Assembly: GCA_013214355.1 (NCBI GenBank)
Contig: JABSSL010000002.1
Span: 1-64,000, forward strand
Direction: 5' to 3'
DNA length: 64,000 nucleotides
Source: Saprospiraceae bacterium
GTDB taxonomy: Bacteria > Bacteroidota > Bacteroidia > Chitinophagales > Saprospiraceae
The notes beneath the pieces were generated by a model that searched no databases, was not told the DNA's origin, and saw nothing but the letters and a program-made list of their open reading frames with translations. Both the position numbers and the translations under genes were made by a program. Of the stretch, positions 24,615 to 32,667 are shown piece by piece. The number at the start of each line of letters is the position of its first letter. The first letter of the stretch is position 1.

Positions 24615-25760
24615 TTATAGATTAACCAGTGCCTTTTCTAGGTCATCTATTAGATCATCCACATCCTCAACACCAACGCTCAAACGGATCAATGAATCGG
24701 TCAAGCCTACCTTCAATCGCTCCGGTTTTGGGATGGAAGCATGGGTCATAGAGGCTGGGTGTCCAATCAAGGATTCTACACCTCCTAAAGATTCAGCCAG
24801 TATGAATACCTGAGTCCCACTTAGCACTTTGATGGCATCTTCGAAGCTGTCTCGTACTAGGTCGAAGGAAACCATCCCTCCGTAATCCCTCATTTGCGCC
24901 TTGGCGATTTCATGCCCTGGGTGCTCCTTAAATCCTGGATAGTATACATTCTTAGTCTTGGGGTGACCTTGCAAAAACTTAGCGATCTTCTTGGCATTTT
25001 TACAGGCTCGTTCAACACGAAGATGCAATGTTTTGATCCCTCGAAGTACCAAGAAGCAATCCTGTGGACCAGGAACAGCACCCGAAGCATTCTGCAAAAA
25101 GTAAAGCTCCTCTGCAATCTTTTCATCCTTAACAACCAATGCTCCAAGCACTACATCGCTATGTCCCCCTAGGTACTTGGTAGCGGAGTGTAAAACGATG
25201 TCCGCACCAAGATCGAGTGGCGTCTGTAGATAAGGAGAAGCAAAGGTGTTATCCACACAAGTCCAGATATTGTGCTTTTTCGCCACCTCACAAACCGCCT
25301 TAATGTCAATGATATTGAGCATGGGGTTGGTCGGTGTTTCAATCCAGATCAGCTTGGTGTTCTTATTGATCTTTTTCTCTAATTTCTTGGTGTCGCTGAG
25401 GCCCATGAAATGGGCTTTGATCCCATATTTTTCATAGATTCTCACCATCAGGCGATAAGATCCTCCGTACAGGTCATTGGTAGAAATGATCTCATCTCCT
25501 GGATTTAGAAGCTTCATAACGGCATCCATCGCTGCCAAGCCACTGCCAAAGCAGATGCCATGCGTCCCATTTTCTAGTGCCGCTAGGTTGTTTTCTAGTA
25601 CGGTACGAGTCGGGTTTTGCGTTCTTGCGTATTCGAAGCCTTTGTGTTTACCTGGCGCTTCCTGCGCATAGGTAGAGGTTTGGTAAATAGGAGTCATTAC
25701 AGCTCCTGTGGTGGGGTCAGGGTCAACCCCAGCATGGATTACTTTCGTTCCAAATTTCAT
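24615..25760 (-). CDS. cystathionine gamma-synthase/gamma-lyase family PLP enzyme
   Basis: The 381-aa protein belongs to the Cys/Met metabolism PLP family. The PLP-binding lysine is Lys195 in HSATKYLGGHSDV. Other family blocks are YQTSTYAQE, YARTQNPTR, FGSGLAAMDAV, ETPTNPMLNI and SLGGVESLIGHPASMTH near the end. Sequence alone does not separate cystathionine gamma-synthase from gamma-lyase. It lies between the transketolase and xylose genes without an evident metabolic link and is separated from transketolase by a terminator and an inverted-repeat element. It is therefore probably an independent unit. No SAM riboswitch was recognised in its leader. Confidence 0.92.
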   Translation of the reverse strand: MKFGTKVIHAGVDPDPTTGAVMTPIYQTSTYAQEAPGKHKGFEYARTQNPTRTVLENNLAALENGTHGICFGSGLAAMDAVMKLLNPGDEIISTNDLYGGSYRLMVRIYEKYGIKAHFMGLSDTKKLEKKINKNTKLIWIETPTNPMLNIIDIKAVCEVAKKHNIWTCVDNTFASPYLQTPLDLGADIVLHSATKYLGGHSDVVLGALVVKDEKIAEELYFLQNASGAVPGPQDCFLVLRGIKTLHLRVERACKNAKKIAKFLQGHPKTKNVYYPGFKEHPGHEIAKAQMRDYGGMVSFDLVRDSFEDAIKVLSGTQVFILAESLGGVESLIGHPASMTHASIPKPERLKVGLTDSLIRLSVGVEDVDDLIDDLEKALVNL

Positions 25761-25870
25761 TACTGATTAGGGATTATAATGGTGAATGAATGTTGTTAAA
25801 AAAACTACCCACACGAATCATGGCAAGCTTAGGGAAATACCTGCTATTTCATCATGCGAAAGGGAATCCC

Positions 25871-25899
25871 AAAAAACTATCAATCCCTTTAGAGATAGT
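25871..25899 (-). terminator. intrinsic terminator downstream of the transketolase C-terminal gene
   Basis: On the minus strand ACTATC and GATAGT form a 6-bp stem enclosing weaker pairs, followed by a run of six T. It lies about 155 bp past the stop of the transketolase C-terminal subunit and upstream of the cystathionine gene. Confidence 0.6.
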
Positions 25900-25902
25900 C
25901 AT

Positions 25903-26040
25903 TGGGTATTGAGATATCGGCGACCCTTGTGGTGGTGGTAAAAGACCTGAAAGCTGCGGGATCGGCAATTTCCGGCCGCAAGATCCAGAATTCGATCATG
26001 ATTACCAAAGGTCCATATCGGTACCTAATCTCAATACCCA
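25903..26040. repeat. 138-bp element with 13-bp perfect terminal inverted repeats
   Basis: TGGGTATTGAGAT (25903-25915) and its exact complement ATCTCAATACCCA (26028-26040) bound a 112-bp centre that looks more GC-rich than its surroundings. The sequence ATATCGG occurs near both ends. The centre has partial self-complementarity (GGATC...GATCC). The form suggests a miniature inverted-repeat transposable element. It ends 13 bp before the transketolase stop codon. No target-site duplication was apparent. Confidence 0.6.
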
Positions 26041-26053
26041 AACAACATTATAC

Positions 26054-27010
26054 TTATTTACGTTTAATCACGTTTCGGATTGCTTGTACTATATCGTCTA
26101 CACCAAGACCATATTTAGACAGTAGCTCTACAGGTTTGCCACTTTCTCCAAAGCTATCGTTTACGGCAATGTACTCTTGAGGAGTTGGGGCTTTCCTGGA
26201 CAATACCTGGGCTACGGCATCTCCCAAGCCTCCATTGCGTTGGTGCTCCTCTGCTGTGACAACCGCTTTGGTTTTTAAAGCAGATTCTAAGATTGCTTCC
26301 TCATCTAGCGGTTTAATGGTGTGAATGTTGATTAACTCGACACTGATTCCTTCCGCTGCTACGATCTTGGCTGCTTCGACTGCGTTCCAGACCATGTGGC
26401 CTGTGGCAAAAAGACTCACATCACTTCCTTCACTCATCAACAAGGCTTTGCCAATCTCAAACTTTTGATCTTCTGCTGTGAAATTAGGCCAGCTAGGACG
26501 GCCGAAACGAAGGTATACAGGACCATAATGTTCGGCAATAGCAATCGTAGCGGCTTTGGTTTGATTGTAATCACAAGGATTGATCACTGTAAAGCCAGGT
26601 AGCATACGCATCATACCCATATCTTCCAAAATCTGGTGGGTAGCACCATCTTCACCAAGCGTCAAGCCAGCATGCGAAGCACAAACTTTTACATTCTTGT
26701 GAGAATATGCGATAGATTGGCGAATTTGATCGTACACCCTTCCTGTGGAGAAATTCGCAAATGTACCAGTATAGGGAATTTTACCTGCAGTCGCTAAACC
26801 AGCGGCAATCCCCATCATATTGGCTTCCGCGATTCCCACCTGGAAGAAGCGTTCTGGAAAGTCCTTGATGAAGGCTTGCATTTTTAGCGAACCAATCAAG
26901 TCAGCGCACAAAGCTACTACTTCGTCGTTTTGTTGCCCGATGGCATGAAGTCCTGCACCGAATCCATCACGCGTAGCTTTTTTACCGGAATCTATTATTT
27001 GATCTAACAT
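26054..27010 (-). CDS. transketolase, C-terminal subunit
   Basis: The 318-aa protein corresponds to the pyrimidine-binding and C-terminal domains of a split transketolase. Visible are [12 protein letters not shown], the [18 protein letters not shown] segment with the catalytic glutamate region, [16 protein letters not shown], and C-terminal [16 protein letters not shown]. It pairs with the N-terminal subunit encoded just upstream (108-bp gap). Together they transfer two-carbon ketol units in the non-oxidative pentose phosphate pathway, which fits the xylose genes downstream. Confidence 0.94.
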   Translation of the reverse strand: MLDQIIDSGKKATRDGFGAGLHAIGQQNDEVVALCADLIGSLKMQAFIKDFPERFFQVGIAEANMMGIAAGLATAGKIPYTGTFANFSTGRVYDQIRQSIAYSHKNVKVCASHAGLTLGEDGATHQILEDMGMMRMLPGFTVINPCDYNQTKAATIAIAEHYGPVYLRFGRPSWPNFTAEDQKFEIGKALLMSEGSDVSLFATGHMVWNAVEAAKIVAAEGISVELINIHTIKPLDEEAILESALKTKAVVTAEEHQRNGGLGDAVAQVLSRKAPTPQEYIAVNDSFGESGKPVELLSKYGLGVDDIVQAIRNVIKRK

Positions 27011-27118
27011 TGTTTTTGAAGTATAAGAGTTGTCAAGTAGGATGCTGAACTAGTTTGTATTGGAGTTCTATTCTTCTAGCTTCTATGCACAGCACGGACT
27101 CCAATTTCAGTATCCAGA

Positions 27119-27964
27119 TTAATAGTCACCTAGGGTTTCTTCTAATTGAGACAAAGCATCTGCAGTTTGCTCTGCATTGGGTGCTTTTCCGTGCCATTTA
27201 TGGGTGCCCTGCATGAAATCAACTCCGAAGCCCATTTCTGTCTTCATCATAATGACAATTGGTTTACCCTGGCCGGTCTTGGATTTGGCTTCGTTCAGCT
27301 TGGCTACCACTTGTTCCATATCATTGCCATCTTCCAAGTGCACGATTTCCCATCCAAAAGCGGCCCATTTCGCTGGCAGATCTCCTAGCGACATGACTTC
27401 CTCTGTAGGACCATCAATTTGCTGACCGTTCCAGTCCACTGCTACCACTAAGTTGTCTACCTTGTGATGAGCTGCAAACATCATAGCTTCCCAAACTTGT
27501 CCTTCTTCTAATTCCCCATCACCAGTCAAGGCATAGATGGTTTTATCATCCCCATCTAGTTTTTTAGCCAAGGCCATTCCAATTGCTACCGAAAGTCCTT
27601 GCCCGAGAGAACCTGAGGCCACGCGGATACCTGGTAGGCCTTCGTGTGTAGCAGGGTGCCCTTGCATACGAGAGTTGATCTGTCGGAAAGTAGCCAATTC
27701 GGCAGTTGGGAAATAGCCGCTACGTGCTAGGACACTGTACCAAACTGGAGAAATATGACCATTAGAAAGGAAGAATACATCCTCACCTTTAGCCTTCATA
27801 TTGAAGGAGGGATCATGTTCCATTAAGTCGAAGTAAAGTGCCACTAGAAAGTCTGTACAACCTAGCGAACCACCGGGATGACCACTGGCGGCACTATGGG
27901 TCTGCCGGATAATATCTCGGCGAACTTGAGAGGCAATTTGTTTTAGCTTTTGAATATCAGCCAT
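27119..27964 (-). CDS. transketolase, N-terminal subunit
   Basis: The 281-aa protein is the thiamine-diphosphate-binding half of transketolase. It has HSAASGHPGGSLGCTD, GSLGQGLSVAIGMA, and the ThDP/Mg motif GDGELEEGQVWEA. Splitting transketolase into two genes of about 280 and 310-320 aa is common in Bacteroidota and other phyla. It is the first gene of the minus-strand pentose block. Its start codon is preceded by a long region without genes. Confidence 0.94.
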   Translation of the reverse strand: MADIQKLKQIASQVRRDIIRQTHSAASGHPGGSLGCTDFLVALYFDLMEHDPSFNMKAKGEDVFFLSNGHISPVWYSVLARSGYFPTAELATFRQINSRMQGHPATHEGLPGIRVASGSLGQGLSVAIGMALAKKLDGDDKTIYALTGDGELEEGQVWEAMMFAAHHKVDNLVVAVDWNGQQIDGPTEEVMSLGDLPAKWAAFGWEIVHLEDGNDMEQVVAKLNEAKSKTGQGKPIVIMMKTEMGFGVDFMQGTHKWHGKAPNAEQTADALSQLEETLGDY

Positions 27965-28557
27965 GATTATATATTCGTTGGTAAAGATTGACTATTTCAA
28001 GACGTAGAAAGGTCAGATGAGAAGGTGAAGATCAATGCCGGTCCAAATAGTCATTCAAAACGGAACAGATAAGGCATTTTACTCGCTTCTATCTTCTACA
28101 TATCTACAGATTAAGTAAAGATCATCAAAGCGGCTAGGGCAACCATTTGAAAAATGGCCTCTGTTTTGTTTTCGCTAATTCTGTGTCGGTACTATCGAGA
28201 AAGAATATAGATGTTGGTGCTACTTACTTTTCCTCTGTGAGTACCGTGATTTGGACAAAGCAATTGTATTCAAATGGAGGGTTTGCATTAGGCTATAACC
28301 CTGCTCGCGAATGAATTGAGCACAAATGTATAACATGCCTGGGAGTTTTCCTGCCTAACGCACACTTATTTGTAAAAAATCTATAGAGTGGGATTATTTA
28401 GCACTAAACTAGTGCAAATGGACAAAGAAAGGATCGCCTATTAATCCGTATTTAACCCATGGAGTACGGCCTATCGGAATATTCAACGAGTCTTTTAAGG
28501 TAGGGAAGATTCAAGTACTGAGGCGGTTTTGGACTGTTGGTGTGAGGTATGGGCGTG
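27965..28557. other. gene-free region upstream of the transketolase genes
   Basis: About 590 bp without a credible coding frame. It should hold the transketolase promoter. One 15-bp palindrome, GCACTA-AAC-TAGTGC (28401-28415), is visible about 440 bp from the start codon. Nothing else was recognised. Confidence 0.4.
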
Positions 28558-28593
28558 AAAAAGGGCTACCAGGATCATACCTGATAGCCCTTT
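28558..28593 (-). terminator. intrinsic terminator after the HU gene
   Basis: AAAGGGCTACCAGG and CCTGATAGCCCTTT pair over 14 bp with one mismatch around a 6-nt loop. On the minus strand a T-rich tract follows (GCCCTTTTT). It lies 40 bp past the HU stop codon. Confidence 0.8.
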
Positions 28594-28632
28594 ATCTTTA
28601 TATCTTGTAAAATAGGGTGAACTAATTTGGGA

Positions 28633-28905
28633 TTAGTTCACAGAATCGCTCAATTTCTTACCGGGCTTGAACTTGATAACGTTCTTAGCCGCAATTTGAA
28701 TTGTTTCACCGGTTTGTGGGTTTCTACCACTGCGAGCCTCGCGACGAGATATTGAAAAAGTACCGAAGCCTACTAGAGTAACAGAGTCACCTCCTTTAAG
28801 GGCGCCACCGATTCCTTCTAGTACAGCATTCAATGCATCTTCAGCTTGACCTTTAGATACACCTGCACCTTCTGCAACCTTGCTGATTAAATCTCCTTTG
28901 TTCAT
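28633..28905 (-). CDS. HU-family DNA-binding protein
   Basis: The 90-aa protein is a full-length HU/IHF family member. It starts MNKGDLISKVAEGAGVSK and carries the beta-arm signature GFGTFSISRREARSGRNP followed by TGETIQIAAKNVIKFKPG. It binds DNA as a dimer and compacts the nucleoid. It is monocistronic, with a good promoter upstream and a terminator downstream. Confidence 0.97.
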   Translation of the reverse strand: MNKGDLISKVAEGAGVSKGQAEDALNAVLEGIGGALKGGDSVTLVGFGTFSISRREARSGRNPQTGETIQIAAKNVIKFKPGKKLSDSVN

Positions 28906-28941
28906 TTCAACAATTTTTGATGATTTTTAAAATTGGTGGGG

Positions 28942-28972
28942 CAAATTTATACCCTTGCTTTTGTAAAAACAA
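28942..28972 (-). promoter_or_regulatory. sigma-ABfr-type promoter of the HU gene
   Basis: On the minus strand a TTG (-33 element, 28970-28972) is followed after 20 nt by TAAATTTG (28942-28949). The latter matches the Bacteroidota -7 consensus TAnnTTTG. It ends 36 bp upstream of the HU start codon. Confidence 0.7.
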
Positions 28973-29188
28973 GTAATCCTCAGCAAAAAAAGCACGAAAG
29001 CCAGAAAATACGGGGGATTTAAAGGATTTCATCACATACGAAACTATACCCAGATTCGTTATTATTGCAGCAAAATCGGTTTTCAAAGCTGCTGAATTCA
29101 TTTTGTTATATTAGACAGGCTGAAAACCGCTTTTTTGAGATTAAAATAGATGATAATCTATTGGTGATACATATGTGTTATTTATATG

Positions 29189-29196
29189 TATATTTG
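29189..29196 (+). promoter_or_regulatory. candidate -7 element (TATATTTG) for the small lipoprotein gene
   Basis: TATATTTG matches TAnnTTTG and lies 38 bp upstream of the ATG at 29235. No TTG is found at the ideal distance, so only the -7 part is supported. The 28973-29188 stretch also holds a 9-bp stem (CGGTTTTCA with TGAAAACCG, 29077-29129) followed by CTTTTTT. That could end a short plus-strand RNA. Confidence 0.45.
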
Positions 29197-29234
29197 TCCA
29201 AACTGTTTCAAGATATTCCAAACGATTCATCAAA

Positions 29235-29435
29235 ATGAAAAGAGTAATCCTGAGTTTAGCCTTTATATTTTCTATGGGAATTTTTTTTACAACAAGCTCC
29301 TGTAGTCGCAAAACGGGCTGTCCTACGGCTGAAAATGTACAGGTGAAAACCAATAGAAAAGGGGAATTACCAACGCGAAGGGGAAACTCCAGCCTTTTCC
29401 CTAAGCAAATGCGCAAGAAGAAAAGAGGCAAATAA
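29235..29435 (+). CDS. small lipoprotein (66 aa)
   Basis: The start at the ATG at 29235 gives MKRVILSLAF..., a signal peptide and a lipoprotein Cys (TTSSC, about residue 23). The tail is basic: SRKTGCPTAENVQVKTNRKG, then SLFPKQMRKKKRGK. Similar tiny lipoproteins with an RKTGCP motif occur in Bacteroidota (from memory). No function is known. The strongly basic C-terminus could bind nucleic acid or lipid headgroups. It converges with the sigma-linked membrane protein gene, with a gap of only 14 bp. Confidence 0.7.
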   Translation: MKRVILSLAFIFSMGIFFTTSSCSRKTGCPTAENVQVKTNRKGELPTRRGNSSLFPKQMRKKKRGK

Positions 29436-29449
29436 AAGCCGATATAGCT

Positions 29450-30082
29450 CTATTGTACTGAGGAATTTTCTAACCCCTCAGCGGATAGGTTATCATGTAC
29501 TTCTTGTAGCTCTTCGATGTATTGGCCATACATCCAGTGCATGTATTTTCGGGTGACAAACCAAACAATGACGCCTAGAACTACTGCTGATACCCCTAAG
29601 ATGATGAGTAGTGTCCAAGGTTGTACCATATCCGACCAATCTCCTCCTGCCTCAATGAATCCCATCATAAAGCCTAAAGTGTAGCCTATTGGCATCACGA
29701 TATATAGTAGGATTTTAGTACGCTGGTAGGATTTGCGGAAAAGTTGAAGATATCCCGCCACACTTTCTTTTACATTTTTCGTGTTGATTGATCTGAACTT
29801 CTTTAGCATCCGATAGACACTGTAACCTGTGCCGAGGTACAAGAGTATACCACCTCCGAGTAGATAGCCGATCAAAGGGTTTTCCGCAAAAAAGAAAAAT
29901 AGGCCAATCCATAAGGCAATGCCAGCAATCAGCTCGATCAAAGCATTTTGCTTCATCCGTTGGATGATATTGGAAGATCGTTGACGAGCCATCCGCATAA
30001 CCTCTCCTTCCAGTTGATCATAATAATCACTGGCCTCCTTGTCACTGTTCTTCCATATGGCATTCAGATCAAATTCTTCCAT
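29450..30082 (-). CDS. membrane protein overlapping an ECF sigma gene (putative anti-sigma-like regulator)
   Basis: The 210-aa protein has a soluble N-terminus of about 45 residues, four hydrophobic helices (about 48-66, 68-90, 125-145, 155-178) and a polar C-terminal tail. It overlaps the upstream sigma factor gene by 14 bp, so the two are translationally coupled. This arrangement is that of a sigma/anti-sigma pair, but there is no classical anti-sigma domain or zinc motif. A second pair with the same order, size and membrane pattern lies at 60.3-61.4 kb. The regulatory role is inferred from context only. Confidence 0.65.
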   Translation of the reverse strand: MEEFDLNAIWKNSDKEASDYYDQLEGEVMRMARQRSSNIIQRMKQNALIELIAGIALWIGLFFFFAENPLIGYLLGGGILLYLGTGYSVYRMLKKFRSINTKNVKESVAGYLQLFRKSYQRTKILLYIVMPIGYTLGFMMGFIEAGGDWSDMVQPWTLLIILGVSAVVLGVIVWFVTRKYMHWMYGQYIEELQEVHDNLSAEGLENSSVQ

Positions 30083-30584
30083 ATCCCTTTTCGCTTAATA
30101 ACTTATATAGTCGTTTTTTGATGCGCATGATCTTTACCCCTACATAATTGGTTGTGATACCTATGATGTCGGCGGATTCTTCGTATGATTTTCCTTCTAG
30201 ATGCAAAAGAATTAGAGCTCTTTCATCTTTTGGTAGTTCATTAATGCTTTGGTAGAGTAGATCTATTTTTTGTTGTTGTTTACGTTCTAAATCCAATTGC
30301 GCCACTCCATCATCTGCTTTTTCCATCATCCAGGCAGTAACTTGGGTGGTGGGTGGCTTCCGTTTTTTCTTCTTGGTAAAAGTCAAGGCGGTATTCAAAG
30401 CCACTCGATAAATCCAAGTCGAAATTTTAGCCTTTCCCTGAAAACGAGCGAAAGAATTCCAAAGCTGGATCAGCATCTCCTGATAGAGATCATCGAAATC
30501 CACTTTCTCCGAGGCATAAGATCGGGCAATCTTATAGAGGATGCCGTTATGCTCAGCGATAATATGCTTGAAAGTTTCTTCCAC
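30069..30584 (-). CDS. ECF-type RNA polymerase sigma factor
   Basis: The 171-aa protein starts with GTG at 30584; no ATG alternative fits. Region 2 (YKIARSYASEKVDFDDLYQEMLIQLW, then FQGKAKISTWIYRVALNTALT) binds the -10 element and core RNA polymerase. Region 4 (LPKDERALILLHLEGKSYEESADIIG, then VGVKIMRIKKRLYKLL) is a helix-turn-helix for the -35 element. The small size and the two-domain layout define the extracytoplasmic-function class. The overlapping downstream membrane protein probably controls it. Confidence 0.92.
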   Translation of the reverse strand: MEETFKHIIAEHNGILYKIARSYASEKVDFDDLYQEMLIQLWNSFARFQGKAKISTWIYRVALNTALTFTKKKKRKPPTTQVTAWMMEKADDGVAQLDLERKQQQKIDLLYQSINELPKDERALILLHLEGKSYEESADIIGITTNYVGVKIMRIKKRLYKLLSEKGYGRI

Positions 30585-30779
30585 TAGTCTTCTAATTAGT
30601 AACCTTAATCGGATTTTTATTACAGTTCACCGAATTATAACTCCTTTTTTCCAATTGAGTTGTAATAATAGTGGAAGCCTGCATACTAACCAAGTAAACA
30701 AAGATTAACTAATTACGATATCGAATTGATTATCCAGCTTGCAAGCGACCAATCATAGAAATTTAAAACTGGATAAGAA

Positions 30780-31022
30780 ATGGAAGAATCAAAGAAAGGA
30801 ATTCAGATTGAAATTTGTTCGGAAGAAGATTCAAGTTATACGGCGATAGGTTTATCCTTTGCGATGCTTGGGACCACTTTTAGTGGCATAGAGGGCTTCC
30901 CCTTTGTGATTACCATGATGTTTTTCCTTTTGGGTATTGCCTTGCCCACTTATGAAATGGTTACTAAGGTGGCTGACCGAACGGCACCTAGTGGAAAGGA
31001 AGGAGAGGAGGAGTTGAATTAG
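30780..31022 (+). CDS. small hypothetical membrane protein (80 aa)
   Basis: The function is not recognised. Residues 1-20 are polar and acidic. Two hydrophobic segments (about 21-37 and 41-58) are followed by a charged tail with GKEGEEEL. A purine-rich GGATAAG precedes the ATG. It is divergent from the sigma gene, from which it is separated by 195 bp, and is followed after 57 bp by the TraB/GumN gene. A link to the sigma module is possible but not shown. Confidence 0.6.
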   Translation: MEESKKGIQIEICSEEDSSYTAIGLSFAMLGTTFSGIEGFPFVITMMFFLLGIALPTYEMVTKVADRTAPSGKEGEEELN

Positions 31023-31079
31023 TATTGAATAATCTACTTTAAAAAATAGCTTAACATAAAACTTTTAAAAATCAAGAAA

Positions 31080-32003
31080 ATGAAAAATGTAATGTCAAAA
31101 GCATTGATAGCTGTATTATGTTTAATGGTTAGTTTCCTAGGATACACTACTGCTCAGGAAAAGGCCGCTACAGCAACAGCTACTACGCTTGTCGCGCTCG
31201 AAAAAGCTCAAGATAACAATACGCTGTTGTGGAAAATTGAGGGAGACGGGATTCAGACATCTTATCTATATGGAACAATTCATTTGATTCCACAAGCTGA
31301 TTTTTTTATTGCCGAAGCTACAAAGACAGCCATGCTGACGAGTGATCAGGTGGTAATGGAATTGAAAATGGATGATCCAAACATGCAGATGGCCATCATG
31401 CAGAATGCGGCCATGAAAGATGGATCAACATTGGATAAACTCGTGAGTGAAGAAGACTATAAGAAAGTAGATGAGCTTTTAAAATCTGCCTTGGGGATGG
31501 GAGTAGCCCCCTTCAATGGCTGGCAGCCCATGCTAACCTCTTCTCTTTTCCTAAGCAAATTTATCGATGGCACGCCGGCTTCCTACGAAGGTAGCTTTGT
31601 GGCCATGGCCAAGGAGGCCAACAAAGAGTTGTTGGGATTGGAGACAGTTTTAGATCAGGTGAATGCTATGGGGGAGATTCCGTACCAGAAGCAGGCGGAA
31701 CTCCTGATGGAAACCGTTAACGATATGGAAGGCATGAAAAAGATCTTTGCTAAGCTAGTTGGTGTGTATAAGACGCAAGATATCGAGGCTTTGCACGAAA
31801 TGATCGCAGAACAGTCAGGTGGAGAAGAGTTCGCCCAATTCATGATCTACAAGCGCAATAAGAATTGGATTCCCAAAATCGGAGAGCTAGCAAAGGATAA
31901 GACTACCTTCTTTGCAGTAGGTAGTGGACACCTTGGTGGTGAGTTGGGAGTGGTAAATTTGTTGAAGGAGGCGGGTTACACCGTGACACCGATTGCGAAC
32001 TAA
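31080..32003 (+). CDS. TraB/GumN family protein
   Basis: The 307-aa protein has a signal peptide (about 1-25, FLGYTTAQE). The TraB/GumN domain follows: LWKIEGDGIQTSYLYGTIHL contains the conserved GTxH, then VVMELKMD, and the C-terminal FFAVGSGHLGGELGVVNLL contains the second conserved GxxH. Relatives of this fold include Tiki metalloproteases, and the GTxH/E/GxxH residues are proposed metal ligands. The bacterial substrates are unknown. It probably works in the periplasm. Confidence 0.9.
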   Translation: MKNVMSKALIAVLCLMVSFLGYTTAQEKAATATATTLVALEKAQDNNTLLWKIEGDGIQTSYLYGTIHLIPQADFFIAEATKTAMLTSDQVVMELKMDDPNMQMAIMQNAAMKDGSTLDKLVSEEDYKKVDELLKSALGMGVAPFNGWQPMLTSSLFLSKFIDGTPASYEGSFVAMAKEANKELLGLETVLDQVNAMGEIPYQKQAELLMETVNDMEGMKKIFAKLVGVYKTQDIEALHEMIAEQSGGEEFAQFMIYKRNKNWIPKIGELAKDKTTFFAVGSGHLGGELGVVNLLKEAGYTVTPIAN

Positions 32004-32032
32004 GTTCTAAAAACAAATACAGATAGGTTAAT

Positions 32033-32066
32033 GGGGGCTCTAGTGAGAGTCCCCTAATTATTTTTA
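32033..32066 (+). terminator. intrinsic terminator after the TraB/GumN gene
   Basis: GGGGGCTCT (32033-32041) pairs with AGAGTCCCC (32046-32054), including one G-U pair, around loop AGTG. A TAATTATTTTTATT tract follows. It overlaps the 3' end of the convergent thioesterase gene. Confidence 0.75.
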
Positions 32067-32483
32067 TTCTTCTGCATTGAGTAATTCATACTTCGCCAAA
32101 ACAGATTTGGTGAAAGGAATGGTCTTCCGAGTCGTTTTGTTGATGTGAACCCCTACGATCTTAGCTTTTGCCACTAACTCATCATTCTCTGCATTAAACA
32201 TTTGATGGAGAAAGACGATTGCCTTTGCTTTGAATTCCACCATTTGGGTTTTGATGTAAATGAGGTCTCCCGCAACCAATTCATGAAAGTAGTTGATGTT
32301 TTGTTCTACCGTAAACATCCCCACATTATGGGCCTTCATATAAGAAGGCGTGATGCCAAGGTGGGCATAAAAATGCCAGGTAGCTTCATCAAATTTTCCC
32401 ATGTAGTGTTGAACATTCATGTGTCCATTGAAATCACAATGCCAAGAATTTACGGTTCCTCGATGGGAAATCATGCTTTTCAT
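32064..32483 (-). CDS. acyl-CoA thioesterase (hotdog fold, 4HBT family)
   Basis: The 139-aa protein is a typical single hotdog domain. It shows WHCDFNGHMNVQHYMGKFDEA, with the Asp/Asn-x-x-His-Met substrate loop, and YFHELVAGDLIYIKTQMVEF. Such proteins hydrolyse acyl-CoA or acyl-ACP thioesters. The chain length cannot be read from sequence. ATG codons at 32483 and 32474 are both possible. It is a separate unit between a terminator and the serine dehydratase gene. Confidence 0.85.
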   Translation of the reverse strand: MKSMISHRGTVNSWHCDFNGHMNVQHYMGKFDEATWHFYAHLGITPSYMKAHNVGMFTVEQNINYFHELVAGDLIYIKTQMVEFKAKAIVFLHQMFNAENDELVAKAKIVGVHINKTTRKTIPFTKSVLAKYELLNAEE

Positions 32484-32667
32484 GTAGATACTATTTAATG
32501 CAAGTTGCGATGAATGAGCGCAACTTGGGTTGTTTAGTAAAGAGCAAGTGGAAGGTGTAAAGCTAGAGGGGCCTACACCCTAACAGTACCTAGTAAAGAT
32601 AAAATTCTTCGGGAATAATTCTAGCCCTTACCCTACTTCTATGCTCAATCCAGGTGCTTCTTTTCCC

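Noticed and set aside
24615-26053. SAM riboswitch upstream of the cystathionine gene
   Set aside because: I looked for the SAM-II-type core in the leader and found only a terminator-like hairpin.
25902-26180. Plus-strand frame across the 138-bp element
   Set aside because: It runs into the antisense of the transketolase gene and shows no family pattern.
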